From contig JANVFP010000024.1 in the NCBI GenBank assembly GCA_027919835.1, positions 744,001 to 808,000 of the forward strand: a stretch of DNA of 64,000 nucleotides. The letters are read 5' to 3'. This stretch comes from Lentinula raphanica (taxonomy: Eukaryota > Basidiomycota > Agaricomycetes > Agaricales > Omphalotaceae). The position numbers were made by a program, and so were the translations under genes. A model generated the notes under the pieces. The model was not told the origin of the DNA, made no database searches, and saw nothing but the letters and a program-made list of their open reading frames with translations. This document shows, piece by piece, positions 58,089 through 64,000 of this stretch (position 1 is the stretch's first letter; each line of letters starts with the position of its first letter).

Positions 58089-58660
58089 ATGTCTACCAGC
58101 CAGCCCAAGCGTTACGTCGTGCTTGGCCCTTCTGGGGCGAACCCCCGCCCGGGGGTGCATACTTCGATGTTAGTCTTGTTCTTGATGTCAAATATTACAG
58201 GTAGTTACTAGTGACTATGCCTGCAGGCCCTTCCGAAAGGGAGGCTTCAACTCACCACCGCTTCCTATCCCAATTCAAACAAAGGACGAAGCGCAGGCAA
58301 ACGCCTTGTACAACGTCTTGGGCAGTTGGGTCGAGACTAATTATCCACTGCCTCCCGACATTTTTGTTGATAATTTCTTGCACTCCACGGCCTTCCAAAA
58401 AGCGGAGGCCGCGCTGGAGGACACTGGAGATGGCTGGTGCTGGGTCGTCATTTACGGCTCGAAGACTGGTATCTTTCTGAACATGTAAGTCGTTTTGAAT
58501 TTTCAAAGGTTGATGCGCCTAAAGACTACCCATTCGTAGGACTGAAGCTCAACTGACATTGGACGTAGATAATCAGCTGATAGGCTACATTATGCAACTT
58601 GAACTCTCGGAAACCCGCGAGGCATGGCCACTTACATATGGGCTTCCCGTAAATTCCTGA
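58089..58660 (+). CDS. Unrecognised 157-residue protein with viroplasmin-like motifs
   Basis: Exons 58089-58168, 58212-58484 and 58540-58660, all in frame with GT..AG introns. The start MSTSQPKRYVVLGPSG..PGVHTS and a second segment WCWVVIYGSKTGIFLN resemble the short K-x-Y-V-V-x-G-x-x-x-G-I-F pattern of the RNase H1 N-terminal (viroplasmin) domain, followed by DYACRPFRKGGF, but the similarity is short. The end lacks features. Function unknown. Confidence 0.5.
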
Positions 58661-59307
58661 CCATTGTGTGTCTCTCACAGGGTGAGTGCCCTTTTTTTGT
58701 CCAGTCTTTCGAGCTGCCCTCTTGCTTGGATGCTGAGCTTGTTCCTCTCAAGACACCCTTGTGGTTCTGATTCAGGTATGGAATAGCTGCCGTCTTCCAA
58801 GAAGCCCCTTACTTTCGTGTCATAGGCTGCGACTCACCTGCTCAAAACAAGTTGGCGTATATACAACATTTTAAGGCCTCTGACAGAATGGAAATCTGTC
58901 CGGTATTCTTCTCAGTCCGGGTCGCGAACTCGCTTCTCGCGGTGGTTATGGTTCTCGTTTGAATGCCCTATTAGTACCTGACGTTATATGTATTTAGGCA
59001 TCGGGACAGAGCATCAAAAGGAACAACTGGCTAACCCACAGGAGGGTTTCTGAACTGTGAAATGGGGGGTTCTAAGAGGGCTACTCAAATAGTCAAGCTC
59101 ATAAGTTGTTTCGATATCAGTTGGTTGGTAATGCTAGTGTGTAGAGGCTGGATTAAGATAACGTTGGTCCCCACCAAACTACCCTCTGGCACCTGTGAAG
59201 CCTCAGAGAGATGATTATACGACAGGGAAGCTGAATCAACTGGAAGCTTCGCGTGTCTTTTGACTTTATGCACTCTAATCAACCGACCGACCGAAAACCC
59301 GGCTGGT
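58661..59307. other. Unassigned sequence
   Basis: 3' flanks of two convergent genes; no further gene seen. Confidence 0.35.
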
Positions 59308-61944
59308 TTATTCAGTGCCCCATAGTGGTTTCGCCCTACAGAGAATATGTGGAGCGGGTCCATCTGCCCCTTCTGGAAATCGCTCAAAGCCTGTATTTCG
59401 TTGTTTTGTGGTCCACATCTTGTCAGAGCAGGCATAGGGGATCCAGTTGAGTTTGAGGACCTTTTTTTGAAGCTGTTGTCGTATCGCATTCACCGTATTC
59501 TCGTCGGCACGGTTACAGATGTCTTTCCATGTCCTATAGTAAGTGCACTGAGTGTAGTTTTGCGCACTGGCCGGCGTTTGATGTCCCTTGATTGGAAAAA
59601 GGTGGCCAAAAGCTGTTAGACGCTCTTGCACCGTTGCGATTTTCCAGCGACACATCCTCCACATATCTGAGAGTCGAAGATTCATATACAAATCCTCCTT
59701 AACTGCCTGTCTCTCAGGAAAGGTGAGCGTGAGGTAGGGAGGCTCTGCATTACGTTTTGGACCAGGAGATTTGAGGACAATATCAATGAGAAATTGACCC
59801 CACATTTGGGTCACTGTTGAGTTGATATCCCCAGAGATAGAGAGATTAGCAACACCTTCTTCTGGTTCTTCTACATCCGAACCATCATCTTCAACAGGAG
59901 GAGGGAGGAAATGACCTCTGGATGCAAAGTCAAACAGGACTTCATTCGTATCGCCAGTGGCAACAAAGGTTGGAGTTCTTGTTGACCTGTTATGGGCAGG
60001 ACGAACTCCGGGACCTCGGGGTGCTATACCTTGAGGATTGTATGTATATCTAACATCCTCCTCTGTGGCTTCAAAGAAATAGCGAAATGCTGATTTGGAG
60101 AGGTAGATGCCGGTGGGATGGACGCGCATACGAGGTACCTCAACGTCCAGCATTAAGCGACGTAAAAAAATAGTGCCATGAGCGATGTACGGAAGTTCCG
60201 TGAGTTCGACATCCTCGTCGTCACTTTCTCGGGAAAGAAAGAGAACTGTATTAGGGTCTGGGTTGTCTGCATCTGTCAATGGCAACACTGCTCGCATCAA
60301 GCTTCGACCTGCTGACCCATCATCGGGTCGGGAATGTAAACTGTTCAAAAGCCATACACAGGCTGCTGTCAGAAGTAATGCGTCTGGTTTGACACGCAGT
60401 GAGCCTTCCCCAATTTGTTGCTGCATGAGAACTCTGCTGATAGCCTCTGTACGTATCAGGCGAAAATTCCTAATGTCATAATGTCAGTTTCAATCAAAGT
60501 TGTGAAGAATTAAGTCGTTACCACCAGACTGATCGCTGAAAAGAAAGAAGTGACGTGATCACATCGGTTGACAATGAGTTAGAGAGGACTCGAGTTGCAT
60601 GATGCACCGGCACCCGAACTTCCACTCTAGCGTTGGAGGCATTCCGTGTCATTGCATTGGTGTACAGATGAGTTAGACCGTTGATAAAGTCAGCCGGTTG
60701 AGTTTGGCCCATTGCTAGTTTGGTTGTGATGGCCTTCCCATGATGACGGCCTTCCGGGTTGTATGTGAGGGCTTTGTCAGTGGTATACAGTTGTAAGTAC
60801 ACCGCTTCATAGGGTCCTTGGGCCCGGGTCCCGGGCTCAATTCTACATCCAGAGACACCCATAAGGTGACTCACTACATCTCTCGAATACTTGGAGCTCG
60901 AGAGTTTAGTGATCCGACTCGCGTCTTCACTTGATATTGAGAGAACGTCCCGAACAGTAAAATAATGCCCGGGGGTGGACCATTGAAGGCACTGGAGGTC
61001 TTGACTGACCAACTCCATTCCCACGTCAACATACCACTGTCCTACAAGTTCGTCTGGGCCGGGCAGATCGACGGACCAAAGAAATTGCTGTAAAGTGTCG
61101 ACCGCTGCATCAGGGTTGTGGAGATTGGTATGCTTCACTCCACGAACTGTATGTATAAAGAAAAACCCTTCGGTCCATTCCGTGTCTTCTCTTGTTGCGA
61201 ACTGTTGACGTATATAATCAGCTACCGATGGCACTAGGAAATTCGGAACCATCTTTGTCTGATAGGAGAAGTGTCCAGTGTGCCTCTTTGCACGAAATAT
61301 CTCGCTGTCATAGGTCGGTGGCCAGTCAGACACCTCCGCTGGGAGTAGCTTTGCTATGGCGGGTAGAAGTCCTTTTTCGTAAAAGTCCGCCATTTGTGAC
61401 TTCGAAAGCGGTTTACCCGCTTGATCGGCCTCTTCAGACACTAGAGCCGGAAAGAATATGTGGATTTGGCATCTGTTGTTCCAACGCCCAAATTGAAAGT
61501 TAGGGATTTTATGGATTGGTATGTGCCGCTCTTCCTGAGTTGCTTAGTGAGTCAACAAATCTATTCAGATAGAAGTAGCACTTACCCCATTATCGACAAT
61601 GGTTTTTTGAGGTGGATACTCGATTTGAGAGATTCCGCAGGATTGGGGATGGGGGAGATGGAAACGGCCCCCCTCACAACAATGTCATCGGTGATTCCTA
61701 TCAAGGAATCGTAGTCACGAGATACGTTTAATGCGGTTCCATTTTCATCGTCGAAGAGGTTTCGCATGGGGTCTACGACCGCTTGGAAACCTTTATCGAG
61801 GTGTTCTCCAGTAAGGACAAAACGGATGAACGCCTCGTCATCGTTATCGAGATCCTTTGCCTCTTTAACGAATTGGCTGAGGCTTAATGACTTGACCGGG
61901 GAAGTAGAGTACAGCGAGGTCATTTTTGAAGGACAATCGCACAT
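59308..61944 (-). CDS. Large mushroom-family protein of unknown function
   Basis: Minus-strand exons: 61944 to about 61,586 (MCDCPSKMTS.., containing NVSRDYDSLIGITDDI), about 61,540-60,522 and 60469-59308. The last intron (60,521-60,470) joins in frame (..QRSVWW then NFRLIRTEAISR). The middle exon includes RHIPIHKIPNFQFGRW, RCQIHIFFPAL and LSKSQMADFYEKGLLPAIAK, a pattern I remember from a family with many copies in Agaricomycetes and without assigned function. The junction of the first two exons does not keep frame with the obvious splice sites, so either a small exon is missed or the copy is damaged. The last exon contains an acidic linker (EDDGSDVEEPEEG) and ends ..CRAKPLWGTE. About 850-880 residues expected. 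No catalytic motif is visible. Confidence 0.6.
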
Positions 61945-62255
61945 TGTGTTTGGCAGTTATATATCCTCAGTCATTGGGCCCGGGGACCCCACCTTTGGGA
62001 GAGCCGGCGGGTAACTTCCTTCCTTCTTTCTTTCTCAGATTATTGACCTGGGCATTACCAACAGGTGTCATTTTGAACTACCGCGTGCATCTGAAGATGA
62101 TCTACGTTCTTTTTTGGTTCGTTCCATGACCACCGTTTACATCCCCGTTTTCAATTTTACCAACAAAGAAGGAGGCAGCCACCAAATTGGCTTAAAAGAA
62201 AGCTCTTTCATACTTTCCCCATATCGTATCACCATGCGCGTAAGGCAAGTATATC

Positions 62256-62967
62256 ATGTCCTCTGGTGGTTGTGATATACTAACACGAGCTGAGTCCAGA
62301 TGCTGTTTTTGCGGAGAGATATTGTCCGACGTCCTACATCTTCCTTCTCATTTGAGTGGACATGAGAAGGACGAAGTCCTCTCTTTTTCCATTCTAGGTG
62401 CGATTACCTGCTTCAGATTGCCTGACTCTGTCATCTTATCCACTTAGATTTCAAGATACCTTGCTTGACTACGCCAAAGGGCTTCCTATGCCCGATCTCT
62501 CGTATCAAGAAAAATCCTTGTGACTTCGAGGGTAGCCCTTCCTCAATGTATTCTCACTTTTTTGATCATCACATCGACTATTTCGAGGTAAGCATTGTTA
62601 CACGTGGAGTTGTTGAAAGGGAGCCTTACCAGGCGATAGACTTTCTTCAGTCTCGCCAACAAGAAGTTTCGCATTGTTGATTTCGAAACATCATCAGTAA
62701 GTCAAGCATATCCATAGTCCACTGGAGGTCATATACTTAGTTGAGTTGAAGGACAACGAGCAAAAAGACCAGCCAATGTCTGACAGTAGCCTTGACAGCA
62801 GTGATTGGAGCTGGTTCGCACAGAACGCATCACCCGTGCGTCCGTCTTCGGATACAAGGCGACGACATTGGCTGGACGAACTATTTACGTCTTCATCGGA
62901 GTCTGATAGAGAGGATTCATCATCTGATGATAACCAAGAAATTGCACAAATGTTACTAGATGAATAG
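62256..62967 (+). CDS. Small protein with Cys/His zinc-finger-like pairs
   Basis: Exons 62256-62397 and 62448-62587 join in frame: SRCCFCGEILSDVLHLPSHLSGH and then GFLCPISRIKKNPCDFEG..MYSHFFDHHIDYFE, two C2H2-like patterns (C-x2-C..H-x4-H; C..C..H-x4-H). An acidic Ser-rich frame at 62,746-62,967 (DSSLDSSDWSWF..SSSESDRED) looks like its last exon, but I could not connect it without a frame change. DNA- or RNA-binding is suggested only by the finger-like spacing. Confidence 0.5.
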
Positions 62968-63455
62968 AATGCTTATCCTGGTTCAATGTTGTTCAAGGGC
63001 AGGTTTTGACCCTGTTTTGACCTAAAGTTGAGAGGGAAACTTCAAACGAGGTCGTCGGTGGCTTTCCGGAATCCTTGTACCAGCTTGTACCTCATAATAT
63101 ATATATTAACCTTGCATTCACCTCTGGACTTAGTACTCACTACAGCCTCAACGTCTACTTCCACCCATCTGTCCTCGCCGAAGCGAAGCGTAGGCACTAA
63201 CTTGTATTTCTTACTTATATAGTCATACGTAAAGTAGGGTCAATTCTTAAAGATTGAATAAACGATGGCGCCCGAGTTTCAGGGTTGTTTGAATTGATTT
63301 ACTATTATTATTATTCAAGTTATAAGAATTGAGCGCCAAATAGGGTGGGATATGCCAATAGATAAGCGGTTACTTAATACCCGTGGCCCTAATCCACTTT
63401 GTAAGTACTATGATATAAAAAGGAAGGACACTGACAGCAGACACGAGCAGAAAAC
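62968..63455. other. Spacer and promoter of the third BAH gene
   Basis: AT-rich; contains ATATATATAT near 63,098 and ATTATTATTATT near 63,305. No coding frame of note. Confidence 0.4.
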
Positions 63456-64000
63456 ATGGCTCTCGAGTTGGATTGCGAGAAATATCACCGAGCTGATCCC
63501 GTATTTGCGCGGACCATTCGAGGTGGTCAAGGTTCATTCCGCGTTTTCAACGACACAGTCAAAATAGGATGCAAGTAAGTTTCTCAGCTACATTCAAGTT
63601 ATGACTCAGCCTTCAATTGAATGTCCCAGTGTCGTCATCCAAAACAGAATATATGACCCCGATGACGGTGACCGACTCGATATGTCTATTGGATATATCC
63701 TGGCTATCAAAATAGTCGAGGACAAGACATATGTCTTGATCCAGTGGTACATGAAACCCAGCGAACTGAAATCGATTTTGAAAGAGAGGTAAGTCATATT
63801 GGTTCTTGGACGCTGGTTTATCATCATAATCAATGATATTTAGCAAAATTGGTGCAATGGTTCTGAAGGGAGCTGCTCGAGGAGAATTCATTTTGACTGA
63901 TATCGAAGGTATCGTAGAAAGCAAGGATGTTATGGGTAGGTGGTACACTCATCGATTGGCACATATCTTCCTAAGTTGGTTTGCAGATCTTGCAAACATT
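63456..64000 (+). CDS. BAH-like protein, copy 3, cut by right window edge
   Basis: Exons 63456-63574, 63630-63788, 63844-63935 and 63987-64000 (continuing). Protein starts MALELDCEKYHRADPVF; then VIQNRIYDPDDGD, YVLIQWYMKPSEL and GEFILTDIEGIVESKDVMDLAN. It aligns with copies 1 and 2: the first intron is at the same place and phase, and the last one (after DVM-G) is at the exact position and phase of intron 2 in the other copies. An additional intron (63,789-63,843) splits the region corresponding to the middle of their second exon. The Cys-rich finger and C-terminal domain would lie beyond 64,000. More divergent than copies 1 and 2, so an older member. Confidence 0.75.

Overview
The window is nuclear DNA of a filamentous basidiomycete, most likely an Agaricomycete. 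Evidence: genes are densely interrupted by 45-70 nt introns with GT..AG ends; histone H3 is split into seven exons and ends in a basidiomycete-style tail; a pectinase has nineteen tiny exons; and several protein families typical of mushrooms are present. No species can be named from the sequence alone. Exon joins below were worked out by hand from reading frame, splice signals and family motifs.

Left part (1-28.6 kb), mostly conserved single-copy genes with wide gaps: the 3' part of a multi-pass membrane protein (1-378, minus), a glycogen-targeting subunit of protein phosphatase 1 with a CBM21 domain (6485-9989), histone H3 (11451-12225), a GH28 pectinase tail to tail with it (12527-14864), two paralogous Ser/Pro-rich proteins carrying PP1-docking-like motifs (15541-16284 and 17152-18393), an 8.5-kb gene-poor stretch with a G-rich minisatellite (about 24.35-24.66 kb), a small T5orf172/GIY-YIG-like protein (26893-27396) and an unrecognised reading frame ending just before a transposon.

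Transposon block (28.7-36.0 kb): a 6,410-bp DNA transposon (28700-35109) with perfect 18-bp terminal inverted repeats and a perfect 8-bp target duplication. Its one large minus-strand gene joins a C48 (Ulp1/SUMO-type) protease, a zinc-binding module, an RNase-H-like transposase with P/THAP9-like layout and a C-terminal domain. It sits inside the transposase gene of an older relative (35110-35853).

Repeat-rich accessory part (36-64 kb): arrays of an ~80-bp unit with two palindromes in both orientations, an 18/21-bp minisatellite, a 21-bp minisatellite at two loci, tRNA-like sequences, and genes linked to chromatin or mushroom-specific expansions. These are two BAH plus zinc-finger paralogues (38849-40493 intact, 46892-48616 frameshifted) with a third relative running off the right edge (from 63456), a disrupted TEA/ATTS transcription-factor gene (40889-42508), a SET-domain H3K9-type methyltransferase (50355-51602), and several unrecognised multi-exon genes between 53.5 and 63 kb. 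At least two frameshifts lie in homopolymers and could be sequencing errors rather than mutations.
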